Below, piece by piece: positions 38,447-49,181 of a stretch of 64,000 nucleotides of DNA. Below the pieces are notes generated by a model that had not been told where the DNA came from, searched no databases, and worked only from the letters and a program-made list of their open reading frames with translations. Both the position numbers and the translations under genes were made by a program. The stretch is taken from positions 62,001 to 126,000 of the forward strand of contig NZ_JYHV01000010.1 of NCBI RefSeq assembly GCF_000952685.1. Reading direction: 5' to 3'. Position 1 is the first letter of the stretch. Every line of letters begins with the position of its first letter. Origin of the DNA: Stutzerimonas stutzeri. Lineage in GTDB: Bacteria; Pseudomonadota; Gammaproteobacteria; Pseudomonadales; Pseudomonadaceae.

Positions 38447-41434
38447 GTGACCGACACCGATCTCTCTCAGTCGCCGGCGTCCCGTCCCGAGTGGCTTGCT
38501 GGGCTTGGCCTACGCTTGGCCCGGGCCTGCGGCCGTTTTCTGGTGCCTCGACGTTTCGCGCCTCGCTGGCAGGCGCTGCGCTATTCCATTACCGCACTGG
38601 ATGCCATTGAAGAGCGCATCCTGATCAGCGATTTTTCCGGTCGGTTGCAGTACCTCAACGGTCAGGCGGCGGTCATGTTCGGCCTGAGCAATCGAGACGT
38701 GTCGCGTTATCGGCTGCAGAAGCTGCTGCCCATGCTCGATGCGCAGGCCTTCGATGCCAGCAACGGCCATGCCGATATCTGCCTGAAACCCGTACGCCTG
38801 CTGCAGAGTGGGGAATCCCGGCTCTTTTCCATGACCCGCCGGGCATTGCGCCTGGAGGGCGATGCGCAACCCTCCGGTTTCGTTTGGGTCATGCGCGACA
38901 TCACCTGCGAGCAGCAGGCGCAGACGGCGCTGGCAGAGCGCGAACGCTTCTGGTCGGAGGTGCTGCGGGCCGTGCCCGACACGCTCTATGTACAGGACGT
39001 TCAGAGCGGCAAATTGCTATTCAGCAACAATAATCTGGCGTCGCGGCTGGGCTACAGCGAAGAGGATCGTGGCGATGATGGCAATGCGTTCTGGCGCCGC
39101 ATTAGTCATCCGGACGATCAGGAATACATCTGGCGACTATTGGCTCTGCGCGGCTCGATGACCGAGGAGGCAGGCCAGGAGGCGCTGCTGCGATGGCGAC
39201 ATCACGATGGCAGCTGGCGCTGGTTCAGCATTCGCGAGCAAGTGCTCTCGCGTGATGACCACGGACGGATCTGGCGCCTGATCGGCGTGGCCCGCGATGT
39301 GACCGCAAAAATCGAGCACAGTCATTCGCTGCGCGACAGCGAGCGTCGTTATCGCATGCTGGCGGGTAGTCTGCAGGACGTCATTTTCACCACTGACAGC
39401 GCGGTCCAGATCGACTACGTGAGTCCGTCAGTACAAACGGTGCTTGGTTATAGCGCCGAGTGGACGATGAAGCATGGCCTGGATCGAGTTGTGACTAAGC
39501 CACGCCAGGCGGCGCGCTTCTATGAGCTGATGCGCAAGGTGCGCAAGGCGTCTTTCAATCCGACGACTCTTGCCGAGCTTGGGCAAAGCCTGCAGCGCCA
39601 GACGCTGTATTTCGACTGCATTTCCGCCGACGGGCGGCCGGTAGCCATCGAACTGCGCATCACGCTGCTCTGGAACGAGAACAACCGCTTCGACGGCGCC
39701 CTGTGCGTGGGCCGCGACATCAGCAAGCAGCGCCAGGCGGAAAAGGAGCTGCGCCGCGCGGCGACGGTATTCGAGCACTCCTCGGCCGCCATCGTTGTGA
39801 CCGATCCGGCCGGAAGGATCGTGCAGGTCAACGATGCCTTCCAGCGAATAACCGGCTACAGCGGCGAGGAAGTGATGGGGCTGTGGCCGACTGCACTGAG
39901 CGCGGATCGACAGCAGGCCAATCAGATGACCTTTGTGCGTGATCAGATCCTCAGGGTGGGCAAATGGGAAGGCGAGCTCTGGCTCAAACGCAAGGACGGC
40001 GACACCTATCCGTGCTGGATCGGTATCACGGCCGTGCGCGACGCCGAGGATGATCTGGTCAGCTACGTGTGTTTTTTCAGTGACATGAGCGAGCGCAAGG
40101 CCAGCGAAAAGCGTATTCACCGCCTGGCCTACTACGACAGCTTGACCCAATTGCCGAACCGGACACTATTTCAGGATCGTCTGCACAGCAGTCTGCAGCT
40201 GTCCTCGCGGCGCGGCGCCTGGGTCGCACTGATGTTCTTGGATCTCGACCGCTTCAAGCCGATCAACGATTCTCTCGGTCATGCCGCCGGGGATCGCATG
40301 CTGAAGGAGGTCGCCATGCGCCTGGCTTCCTGCGTGGAGGAAGACGACACGGTCGCACGCATGGGCGGGGACGAGTTCACCTTTCTTCTGCGTCCATGCC
40401 CGGAGCGGGACGAGGCCCTGACTCGGGCGATCCATGTCGGCGAGCGCATTCTGGCCAGCCTCACCGAACCGTTCGTGTTGTCCGGGCGCGAATTCTTCGT
40501 CACCGCCAGCATCGGCATCGCCCTTAGCCCACAGGACGGCGATGACATCAGCCAACTGATGAAGAACGCCGACACTGCCATGTATCACGCGAAGGAGCGT
40601 GGCAAGAACAACTTCCAGTTCTATCAGGCTGAAATGAACGCCCGTGCGCTAGAGCGTCTGGAGCTGGAAAGTGACTTGCGCCATGCGCTCGAGCAGGAAC
40701 AGTTCGTGTTGCATTATCAGCCGCAATTTCTCGCTGAGGGGCGGACGCTCACTGGCGTCGAAGCCTTGTTGCGCTGGCAGCATCCGGTGCGTGGTCTGGT
40801 GTCACCCTGCGACTTTATTCCCGCGCTGGAGGAACTGGGGCTGGTGGTTGAAGTCGGCGACTGGGTAATCGGTGAAGTCTGCCGACAGGTTTCTCAATGG
40901 CAGGCGCAGGGCAGGGCGGTACCGAAGGTATCGGTCAATCTGTCGGCGCGACAGTTCGCCGACGGCAAGCTCGCGCAGCGGATCGCCACGCTATTGGAGG
41001 CGAGCGGCATCGCCCCGGGTTGCCTTGAGCTGGAGTTGACCGAGAGCATCCTGATGCAGGACGTGGGCGAGGCCATGCGCATGCTCGACTCGTTGAAGCA
41101 GCTCGGGCCTTCCATTGCCATCGACGATTTCGGTACGGGGTACTCCTCGCTTAACTACCTGAAGCAGTTCCCCATTGATGTGCTCAAGATCGACCGCAGC
41201 TTCGTCGATGGTCTGCCAGAGGGCGAGCAGGATGGCCAGATCGCCCGAGCCATCATCGCCATGGCGCACAGCCTGGGCATGTCGGTGATTGCCGAAGGCG
41301 TTGAGAACCAGGCCCAGCTGGATTTCCTGCGTGAGCACGGCTGCGATGAGGTGCAGGGGTTCTTCCTCGGCAGACCTGTTCCCGCCAGCGTCCTGGCCGA
41401 GCATCAAGGCTGGGCCGATTCATGTTGCACATGA
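38447..41434 (+). CDS. PAS-GGDEF-EAL c-di-GMP turnover protein
   Basis: About 995 residues from GTG 38447; an ATG at 38357 would add 30 residues, and neither has a strong ribosome binding site. Four PAS-like domains (about 45-140, 165-290, 300-430, 430-555) lead to GGDEF (motif GGDEF at about 640-644; I-site position EEDD, not RxxD) and EAL (VEALLRW near 772, DDFGTGYSSL near 893), both apparently intact. No membrane segment. It lies between ettA and glyA, where P. aeruginosa has morA, but is much shorter than MorA as I recall it. Confidence 0.88.
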   Translation: MTDTDLSQSPASRPEWLAGLGLRLARACGRFLVPRRFAPRWQALRYSITALDAIEERILISDFSGRLQYLNGQAAVMFGLSNRDVSRYRLQKLLPMLDAQAFDASNGHADICLKPVRLLQSGESRLFSMTRRALRLEGDAQPSGFVWVMRDITCEQQAQTALAERERFWSEVLRAVPDTLYVQDVQSGKLLFSNNNLASRLGYSEEDRGDDGNAFWRRISHPDDQEYIWRLLALRGSMTEEAGQEALLRWRHHDGSWRWFSIREQVLSRDDHGRIWRLIGVARDVTAKIEHSHSLRDSERRYRMLAGSLQDVIFTTDSAVQIDYVSPSVQTVLGYSAEWTMKHGLDRVVTKPRQAARFYELMRKVRKASFNPTTLAELGQSLQRQTLYFDCISADGRPVAIELRITLLWNENNRFDGALCVGRDISKQRQAEKELRRAATVFEHSSAAIVVTDPAGRIVQVNDAFQRITGYSGEEVMGLWPTALSADRQQANQMTFVRDQILRVGKWEGELWLKRKDGDTYPCWIGITAVRDAEDDLVSYVCFFSDMSERKASEKRIHRLAYYDSLTQLPNRTLFQDRLHSSLQLSSRRGAWVALMFLDLDRFKPINDSLGHAAGDRMLKEVAMRLASCVEEDDTVARMGGDEFTFLLRPCPERDEALTRAIHVGERILASLTEPFVLSGREFFVTASIGIALSPQDGDDISQLMKNADTAMYHAKERGKNNFQFYQAEMNARALERLELESDLRHALEQEQFVLHYQPQFLAEGRTLTGVEALLRWQHPVRGLVSPCDFIPALEELGLVVEVGDWVIGEVCRQVSQWQAQGRAVPKVSVNLSARQFADGKLAQRIATLLEASGIAPGCLELELTESILMQDVGEAMRMLDSLKQLGPSIAIDDFGTGYSSLNYLKQFPIDVLKIDRSFVDGLPEGEQDGQIARAIIAMAHSLGMSVIAEGVENQAQLDFLREHGCDEVQGFFLGRPVPASVLAEHQGWADSCCT

Positions 41435-41518
41435 TCAAGGCTCATACCCGCGCTCCGGCGGATGGGTTAGAATCCGCGCCTCTCTTTACTACCGCCAGCT
41501 GATTCTCAGAGGACTGCC

Positions 41519-42772
<1,254 letters not shown>

Positions 42773-42789
42773 GCACGACAGTTGCAGCG

Positions 42790-42816
42790 AAAGCCCGGCT
42801 ATTGCCGGGCTTTTTT
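42790..42816 (+). terminator. Intrinsic terminator after the second glyA
   Basis: AAGCCCGGC-TATT-GCCGGGC followed by TTTTTT, 18 nt past the glyA stop. Confidence 0.92.
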
Positions 42817-42939
42817 GTTCGGGGCCGTCCGTCCGCCAAGCCACCGGTAGCGAAGTGCCAGTCGGCCCTGGGCGTCACGCACCGGCTGGGTTAACGTGCA
42901 GTCCCCAACCGCCCGGATTCGGGTCCTCGGAGAGGTGTG

Positions 42940-44292
42940 ATGCAGCTCAAGCACAAAATCGCCGCGCTGAGCATCCTGCCGCTGCTGCTGGCCGTGGCGG
43001 TGGTCTGCGCGCTAGTGCTGGTACAGAACCAGCGTCTCGGCGAGCAGCAGGCGCAGCTCATCGAAAGCAGCATTCTGGCCAGCAAGCAGGCTGAGCTGAA
43101 GAACTACGTAGAGATGGCACTGAGCACCATTGCGCCGCTCTACGGCGGCGGCCTGGATGATGCAGAGACCAAGCAGAAGGTGCTCGCGGCGCTGGGGCGA
43201 TTCAGTTTCGGCAGCGATGGTTACTTCTTCGTCTACGACCGCAGCGGCCTGAACCTGATGCATCCTCGCCAACGCGAGCTGGTCGGCCAGGATCTATGGG
43301 AGATGACCGACCCCAACGGCCTGAAGGTGATCCAGGCGCTGATGCGCAGCGCGGAAACCGGCAATGGCTTTCAGCGCTATGCCTGGCAGAAGCCCTCCAC
43401 CGGCCAGTTCGCCGACAAGCTTGCCTACGTGGTAATGCTCGAGCGCTGGGGCTGGATGCTCGGCACCGGCATCTATCTCGAAGATGTCGAGCAAGCCATC
43501 CAGACGGTGCGTACCGAGGTGTCGGCCGGTATTCATACCACCATGCTGGCGATTGCCGGGGTCGCGCTGGTGGCGGTGCTGCTGGTTTTCGCCAGCGGGC
43601 TGACGCTAAACGTCAGCGAACGGCGGTTGGCCGACCGCAAACTGCAGGCGCTGACTCAGCGCATAGTCAGCCTGCAGGAGGAGGAGCGCTCGCGGGTGTC
43701 TCGTGAATTGCACGACGGCATCAGTCAGTTGCTGGTATCGATCAAGTTTCAGTTCGAGCTGGCCAGTCATGAGTTCTCCATCAACAGCCCCAAGGCGCTG
43801 ATCACGCTGGATGCCGGCGTCGAGCGGCTAGCCGGGGCGATCGGTGAAGTACGGCGCATCTCTCACGATCTACACCCATCATTACTGGATACCCTGGGTT
43901 TGCCGGCGGCGATTGGCCAGCTTGTGGCAGAGTTCGAACAGCGCAGTGGGTTGAAAATGCTATACAAAAACGGCCTCGGCGACAGCGATCCGGATGATTC
44001 GGTAGCGGTCGCGTTGTTCAGAGTGCTGCAGGAGGCGCTGACCAACATCGAACGTCATGCTGCAGCGCAATCAGTGCATATCAGCCTGGACGGCGATGAT
44101 GCGTCGGTGCGCCTGCGGGTGCGGGACGACGGTGTCGGTTTCAATCCACGTCGGCTCGACAGCATCAAGGGCGGCGGTATTGGTTTGCGTAACATCCGCG
44201 AACGGGTGGAACACTTCGGTGGGCGTTTCAGCCTGCTATCGGCCGCCGGCGGCACCGAGCTGGACGTGACCTTGCCGGCTCGGGCCGGTTGA
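42940..44292 (+). CDS. Cache-domain sensor histidine kinase (NarX/HisKA_3 type)
   Basis: 450 residues from ATG 42940 (GGAGAGG just upstream; a GTG one codon earlier is possible). Membrane segment about 10-30, single periplasmic cache domain about 35-190 (YFFVYDRSGLNLMHP, ERWGWMLGTGIY), second membrane segment about 195-218, then HisKA_3 with the phospho-acceptor in RVSRELHDGISQLL and a HATPase domain (GGGIGLRNIRERVEHFGG). It senses a small extracellular ligand, identity unknown; cache domains of this type often bind organic acids. Paired with the adjacent response regulator. Confidence 0.9.
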   Translation: MQLKHKIAALSILPLLLAVAVVCALVLVQNQRLGEQQAQLIESSILASKQAELKNYVEMALSTIAPLYGGGLDDAETKQKVLAALGRFSFGSDGYFFVYDRSGLNLMHPRQRELVGQDLWEMTDPNGLKVIQALMRSAETGNGFQRYAWQKPSTGQFADKLAYVVMLERWGWMLGTGIYLEDVEQAIQTVRTEVSAGIHTTMLAIAGVALVAVLLVFASGLTLNVSERRLADRKLQALTQRIVSLQEEERSRVSRELHDGISQLLVSIKFQFELASHEFSINSPKALITLDAGVERLAGAIGEVRRISHDLHPSLLDTLGLPAAIGQLVAEFEQRSGLKMLYKNGLGDSDPDDSVAVALFRVLQEALTNIERHAAAQSVHISLDGDDASVRLRVRDDGVGFNPRRLDSIKGGGIGLRNIRERVEHFGGRFSLLSAAGGTELDVTLPARAG

Positions 44293-44327
44293 ACCCTCGA
44301 CTTCTCGAATAATAAGAGGCTCGCTCA

Positions 44328-44966
44328 ATGAACCCGCAAGCTTGCATCAAGGTGGTACTGATCGACGACCATGTCTTGGTTCGGGATGGCATCCGCGCAT
44401 TGCTGATGGCCGTGCCCGAACTGGATGTCGTCGGGGAAGCCGGCTCCGGCACCGAGGCGGTCGAGCTGCTGCGTCGGGTTCCGGCGGATGTGGTGTTGAT
44501 GGATATCGGTCTGAAGGACATCAACGGGCTCGAGCTGACTCAATCGCTACGCAACGAGTTCCCCGACATCCGCGTGCTAATCCTGAGCATGTACGACAAT
44601 CAGGAGTACGTGAACACCTCGGTGAAAGTCGGTGCCAGTGGTTATGTGCTCAAGGATGCGCCGTCGAGGGAAATCATCGTCGCCATCGAGGCGATTGCCG
44701 CAGGTGGCACTTACTACAGCAGAGGCATCGCCGAGAAGCTGGCCAGCAGCGGCGCCGAGGAGCGGGAGCTCACCCCGCGTGAGCGGGAGGTACTGCTGAT
44801 GCTGGCTCAGGGGCACAACAACAAGACCATGGCGCGTGCGCTGCAGATCAGCGTGCGGACGGTGGAAACCCATCGGCTGAGCATCCGCCGCAAGCTCGAT
44901 ATCGATCGCCCCGCAGACCTGATGAAGCACGCCATGGTGCATGGCTGGCTACCGGGTCAGCACTAG
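44328..44966 (+). CDS. NarL/FixJ-family response regulator
   Basis: 212 residues. Receiver domain (about 5-120) with acidic pocket VVLIDDHVLVRDG, phospho-acceptor Asp in DVVLMDIGLKDINGLEL, and the switch lysine in GYVLKDAPSREI. LuxR-type helix-turn-helix (about 145-205): LTPREREVLLMLAQGHNNK and SVRTVETHRLSIRRKL. Partner of the cache kinase 35 nt upstream. Regulated genes cannot be told from this window. Confidence 0.92.
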   Translation: MNPQACIKVVLIDDHVLVRDGIRALLMAVPELDVVGEAGSGTEAVELLRRVPADVVLMDIGLKDINGLELTQSLRNEFPDIRVLILSMYDNQEYVNTSVKVGASGYVLKDAPSREIIVAIEAIAAGGTYYSRGIAEKLASSGAEERELTPREREVLLMLAQGHNNKTMARALQISVRTVETHRLSIRRKLDIDRPADLMKHAMVHGWLPGQH

Positions 44967-45089
44967 CGCTTCCTCCGAGCGTCCACCGAGGCGATGAGCG
45001 CAACGCCGCTCGGCCGATACCCTGGCCAGCGCGGGCGCTGTGCCTCCCTGTTCTGTAGGATGGCGCCATCGAATACCTTTGGGCGCCCC

Positions 45090-45551
45090 ATGACGGTCAT
45101 CCCTTCTGGCGTGATGTTGCCGCCGCCGCTGATTTATCTGTTCTTCGTAGCTTGCGCTTGGGGATTGGCGCAATGGATGCCGCTGGCGCTACCGGAGCAT
45201 GAGCTGTTGCGTTACGCCGGTTGGGTTTCGATTGCCGTCGGCATCGTCCTGATGCTCTGGGCGGCGCTGACGATGTTTCGTCAGCGCACCACCATCAATC
45301 CTTACGGTAAACCCAGCAGCCTGCTGCAGATCGGCCCGTTTCGCCTTTCGCGCAATCCCATCTATCTCGCCGATACGCTGATCTATTGTGGGATCGGCCT
45401 ATTGCTCAACAGCCTCTGGCCCTGGTTGCTGCTGCCCTTGCTGATTCGCTGCATGCAGCGCACCGTGATCGTTCACGAAGAACATCTGCTGACGCGAACC
45501 TTCGGCGATGAGTATCGGGCCTATCGGCGGCGCGTGCGACGCTGGCTCTGA
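45090..45551 (+). CDS. Isoprenylcysteine carboxyl methyltransferase-like membrane protein
   Basis: 153 residues from ATG 45090. Four to five membrane segments. The C-terminal half has the SAM-dependent ICMT/PEMT-like motif: GPFRLSRNPIYLADTLIY, then EEHLLTRTFGDEYRAYRRRVRRW. The bacterial substrate is unknown. An in-frame extension upstream to 44994 is rich in Arg/Cys and unlikely. It follows the response regulator but has no evident functional link. Confidence 0.82.
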   Translation: MTVIPSGVMLPPPLIYLFFVACAWGLAQWMPLALPEHELLRYAGWVSIAVGIVLMLWAALTMFRQRTTINPYGKPSSLLQIGPFRLSRNPIYLADTLIYCGIGLLLNSLWPWLLLPLLIRCMQRTVIVHEEHLLTRTFGDEYRAYRRRVRRWL

Positions 45552-45613
45552 GCATGACCTCAAGGCCGTGAGGCTGACCTATAGTTAAACGAGAATTCTC
45601 GGGAGTGGTTCTG

Positions 45614-45982
45614 ATGAATGAAACAAGCAGCGACCGTCGGCGCTTTCAGCGCTTCGCCTTCGATGCCGAAACGGAGCTGGTGCAGGGACAGCGCCGCTGG
45701 TCGGTCGAGTTGCATGATCTTTCGCTGAAGGGCTTGCTGGTGCATCGACCAGCGGGTTGGGATGCCGATCCCGCCCAGCCGTTCGAGGCACGGATACGGC
45801 TCGCCGATGACGCCGAGGTGCGCATGGAGGTGGAGACGACTCATGACAAAGGTGAGCTGATTGGCCTGGTCTGCCGGCACATCGACGTCGATTCCATCAG
45901 CCATCTGCGGCGGCTGGTGGAGCTCAATCTGGGTGACGAAGCGCTGCTGGAACGTGAACTGGCGGCGCTCGGCGAGTCCTGA
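45614..45982 (+). CDS. mapZ: MapZ, PilZ-domain c-di-GMP receptor
   Basis: 122 residues, close in sequence to P. aeruginosa PA4608/MapZ, which on binding c-di-GMP inhibits the chemotaxis methyltransferase CheR1. c-di-GMP ligands are visible: the RRRFQR motif near the N-terminus and DLSLKG (DxSxxG) in the strand after the linker. The C-terminus [22 protein letters not shown] is highly characteristic. Start ATG 45614 with GGGAG upstream. Convergent with radA, 10 bp apart. Confidence 0.92.
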   Translation: MNETSSDRRRFQRFAFDAETELVQGQRRWSVELHDLSLKGLLVHRPAGWDADPAQPFEARIRLADDAEVRMEVETTHDKGELIGLVCRHIDVDSISHLRRLVELNLGDEALLERELAALGES

Positions 45983-45992
45983 GGCGTTGGTC

Positions 45993-47354
45993 TTATTCGA
46001 ACAAGGCGTCCAGCGCCTGTTCGAGCCGTGTCACGGCGATGACCTGCAGTCCGGCGGGCGCCTCCTTCGGCGCGTTGCCCTTGGGCACTATGGCACGCTT
46101 GAACCCGTGCTTGGCGGCCTCTTTCAATCGTTCCTGGCCGCTCGGCACCGGTCTGATCTCACCGGATAACCCCACCTCACCGAATACCAGTAGGTCAGTG
46201 TCCAGCGGGCGGTTGCGCAGGCTGGAGATCACTGCAGCCATCAGCGCCAGATCCGATGCGGTCTCCAGCACCTTGACGCCACCGACCACATTGATGAACA
46301 CGTCCTGGTCGTAGGTAGGAATGCCGCCGTGGCGGTGCAGCACCGCCAGCAGCATGGCCAGACGATTCTGGTCGAGGCCCAGCGTGACGCGGCGTGGGTT
46401 GGCCATATGGCTGGTGTCGACCAGCGCCTGGACTTCCACCAGCATCGGTCGAGTGCCTTCCCAGGTGGCCATGACCACGCTGCCGGGCACCGCTTCCTGG
46501 GCGCGAGTAAGGAAGATCGCCGAGGGGTTGGTGACTTCCTTGAGGCCCTTGTCGGTCATGCCGAACACACCCAGTTCGTTGATCGCGCCGAAGCGGTTCT
46601 TCACTGCGCGCAGCAGACGCAGGCGACCATCTGATTCACCTTCGAAATACAGCACGGTGTCGACCATGTGCTCCAATACGCGCGGGCCGGCCAGCGCCCC
46701 CTCCTTGGTGACGTGGCCGACCAGAAAGATCGCCGTGCCGCTTTGCTTGGCGAAACGCACCAACAACGCCGCGCTCTCACGCACCTGGGCGACCCCGCCG
46801 GGGGCCGACTGCAATTGCTCGGTGAAGATCGTCTGGATCGAGTCGATCACCATCACCTTGGGCTTCTCCAGCCGCGCGGTGGCGATGATCGATTCGATGC
46901 AAGTCTCGGTCATCACCTTGAGCCGGTCCTGCGGCAGGTCCAGGCGACGCGCGCGCATGGCCACCTGCTGCTGCGATTCCTCGCCCGTGACATACAAGGC
47001 CGGGAATTGTCGGGCGATATTGCACAGCGTCTGCAGCAGGATGGTCGACTTGCCGATGCCGGGGTCACCACCGATGAGCACCACCGAACCGTCGACCAGG
47101 CCGCCGCCGAGTACGCGGTCCAGCTCGCCGGAAGCCGTGGAGAAGCGCGGTACTTCCTCGACGCTGACTTCGGCCAGCGTCTTGATATTGGCCTGATCAC
47201 CCGCCCAGCCAGCGCGACCCGAGGGTGGTGCGGCGCCGTCGATGACGGTTTCCACCAAGGTATTCCAGGCGCCACAGTCACCGCACTGGCCGGCCCATTT
47301 GGGGAAGGTCGAGCCACATTCGGTGCAGCCATACATGCGCTTGGCCTTTGCCAT
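45993..47354 (-). CDS. radA: RadA DNA-repair ATPase
   Basis: 453 residues from ATG 47354 (GGAG at 7 nt; upstream in-frame residues are not family-like). N-terminal C4 zinc finger (YGCTECGSTFPKWAGQCGDC split), RecA-like core with Walker A GGDPGIGKST, the RadA-specific KNRFG motif (AVKNRFGAINELGVF), and a C-terminal Lon-like P domain. It promotes branch migration in recombinational repair. Confidence 0.95.
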   Translation of the reverse strand: MAKAKRMYGCTECGSTFPKWAGQCGDCGAWNTLVETVIDGAAPPSGRAGWAGDQANIKTLAEVSVEEVPRFSTASGELDRVLGGGLVDGSVVLIGGDPGIGKSTILLQTLCNIARQFPALYVTGEESQQQVAMRARRLDLPQDRLKVMTETCIESIIATARLEKPKVMVIDSIQTIFTEQLQSAPGGVAQVRESAALLVRFAKQSGTAIFLVGHVTKEGALAGPRVLEHMVDTVLYFEGESDGRLRLLRAVKNRFGAINELGVFGMTDKGLKEVTNPSAIFLTRAQEAVPGSVVMATWEGTRPMLVEVQALVDTSHMANPRRVTLGLDQNRLAMLLAVLHRHGGIPTYDQDVFINVVGGVKVLETASDLALMAAVISSLRNRPLDTDLLVFGEVGLSGEIRPVPSGQERLKEAAKHGFKRAIVPKGNAPKEAPAGLQVIAVTRLEQALDALFE

Positions 47355-47470
47355 GGGAAACTCCGCGTCGGATGAATGGAGTCGCATGATAGCGACTGAC
47401 TTGATCGCCATCAGCCACAAGTGCCGTCATAGCCGCCAGACTGTAAACAAATCGAACAGGAGTCAGCGCC

Positions 47471-47905
47471 ATGCGCCATCTGTTATTTCTGCATTTGCTG
47501 GGTGCCAGCGTCTGGGTAGGTGGCCATCTGGTGTTGTTGTGCAGCGTATTGCCCGGCGCACTGCGTGGTCGCGATGTGCAGCCAGTGCGCGCATTCGAGC
47601 AGCTCTACGAGCGGGTCGGCATTCCGGCCTTACTGTTGCAGATTGTCACCGGCATCTGGTTGGCCGGATCATGGTTGCCATACTCCCAATGGCTGGGTGA
47701 CTCGCCCATCGCTCATCTGGTCCAGGCCAAGCTGGTGCTACTGGGCTTCACTGCCGTGCTGGGCGTGCATGCGCGACTGGCGCTGATACCCAAACTGGAC
47801 GCGCAGCGCCTGCCGCAGCTGGGCGTGCATATCGTCCTTATCACGCTCACAGCCGTAGCGTTCGTGTGGGTCGGGTCAGGCTTCAGATTTGGTGGACTGT
47901 TCTAG
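47471..47905 (+). CDS. CopD-like small membrane protein
   Basis: 144 residues, four membrane segments. Resembles the copper-resistance D/DUF2269-like fold, with a histidine in the first segment (MRHLLFLHLLGASVWVGGHL) and another in LGVHARLALIPKL, plausible heme or copper ligands. Start ATG 47471 with AACAGGAG upstream. Function not proven. Divergent from radA. Confidence 0.75.
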   Translation: MRHLLFLHLLGASVWVGGHLVLLCSVLPGALRGRDVQPVRAFEQLYERVGIPALLLQIVTGIWLAGSWLPYSQWLGDSPIAHLVQAKLVLLGFTAVLGVHARLALIPKLDAQRLPQLGVHIVLITLTAVAFVWVGSGFRFGGLF

Positions 47906-48044
47906 TCGAACGAATGGTCGGCCGGTTGGTGGGGGAAGGGTGAGGGCGAGATTGCCGGCAAGGCCGTGCGGCGCGGTAGTTCATGGCCGCACCCGTCGCG
48001 TCAGGCGGGCCTGAGCGCACGGGTGCGGTAGCGAGACGCATCGA

Positions 48045-48314
48045 TCAACCGCAGCAGCCGCCACAGCAGCTGCCGCTGGCACGCTTCAGGTCGCGGACGA
48101 TGTCGTCCTTGAGTGCTACACGCTCCTGCTTGAGTGCGTTGAGCACCTCGTCATCCAGGGTTTCCGCACCGCCTTCGACGCGGCAGATCTGCTTGTCCAG
48201 AGCTTCGTAGGTGTCTGCTTTGCGAGCGAACGCAGGGTCTTGCTGGCGCAGCTGGTGCAGCTGCTCGCGCTTCTCGGGAAAATCCTTGATCAGTGGGTGA
48301 TGTTCGATGTGCAT
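48045..48314 (-). CDS. YdcH/DUF465-family protein with a cysteine-rich tail
   Basis: 89 residues from ATG 48314. The N-terminal about 75 residues are a helical-hairpin YdcH-like domain (HHPLIKDFPEKREQLHQL, DKQICRVEGG). The protein ends in SCCGGCCG, four cysteines in a tail that ordinary YdcH proteins lack. That could bind metal or take part in redox chemistry; this is inference. The upstream in-frame extension to 48350 has no support. Confidence 0.8.
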   Translation of the reverse strand: MHIEHHPLIKDFPEKREQLHQLRQQDPAFARKADTYEALDKQICRVEGGAETLDDEVLNALKQERVALKDDIVRDLKRASGSCCGGCCG

Positions 48315-48525
48315 GGTGCCGCTCCGGGTCGTGTCTGAGGGCTCGTACATTAGCTGTGCCCCTTCGCATCGCTTTTGACGGCGATCAAGACGCGGTCAAT
48401 GCCTCGTTTCCGTTTGTCGTGAAACTGTCTGGCCCGGCGGTTGAACCCAACCTATGCTGCAAAGGGTCGAAGCGCTACGGCGGTCGTACCGACGGCATAT
48501 TCTCACTCGAACGGGACAGATTCAG

Positions 48526-48936
48526 ATGGGCATGATCAGCGAATTCAAAGCGTTTGCAGTCAGGGGCAACGTCATCGACATGGCGGTGGGCATCATCATC
48601 GGCGCGGCGTTTACCAAGATCGTCTCGTCGTTCGTCGCCGATGTGGTGACGCCCCCATTGGGCATGTTGATTGGCGGTGTGGATTTTTCCGATCTGGCAA
48701 TCGTGCTCAAGCAGGCCGTAGGCGATACGCCGGCGGTCACTCTGAGCTATGGGCGTTTCATCCAGACGGTATTCGACTTCACGATCGTGGCCTTCGCGAT
48801 CTTCCTGGCGGTCAAGGGAATCAATCATCTCAAGCGCAAGGAGGCGGAAGCGCCTTCTGCCCCGCCGGCACCGAGCAAGGAAGAGATCTTGCTGACCGAA
48901 ATTCGCGATGCGTTGCGTGCGCAGAACCGCACCTGA
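48526..48936 (+). CDS. mscL: Large-conductance mechanosensitive channel
   Basis: 136 residues from ATG 48526, the normal length. Inner-membrane homopentameric emergency valve under hypo-osmotic shock. Landmarks: [23 protein letters not shown] (N-terminal helix and TM1), [16 protein letters not shown], and TM2 [23 protein letters not shown] split over 80-110, then a charged C-terminal helix. The upstream in-frame extension to 48454 is not conserved. Confidence 0.95.
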   Translation: MGMISEFKAFAVRGNVIDMAVGIIIGAAFTKIVSSFVADVVTPPLGMLIGGVDFSDLAIVLKQAVGDTPAVTLSYGRFIQTVFDFTIVAFAIFLAVKGINHLKRKEAEAPSAPPAPSKEEILLTEIRDALRAQNRT

Positions 48937-49181
48937 GCACGGAAGCCAGTACGCGGCCGCTCACCGGGCTCCGGTGTGCCGGCCCGATAGTGCTGGCAGG
49001 GTCGGAGTGTCGCTTGTGCCGGAGTGAAAAGGTTGCCCAGGACTGAGGCGCACATACGGCGCATGTGCCGGCAGGCAGACATCACCTAACAAGCGCTGCT
49101 GAACCTTGCGGCCAGCCGGAGGCATCGCCAGAATGGCGGCATCAATCGTGGCCATCAGGTCACCTCCAGCAAGGATTCCCA

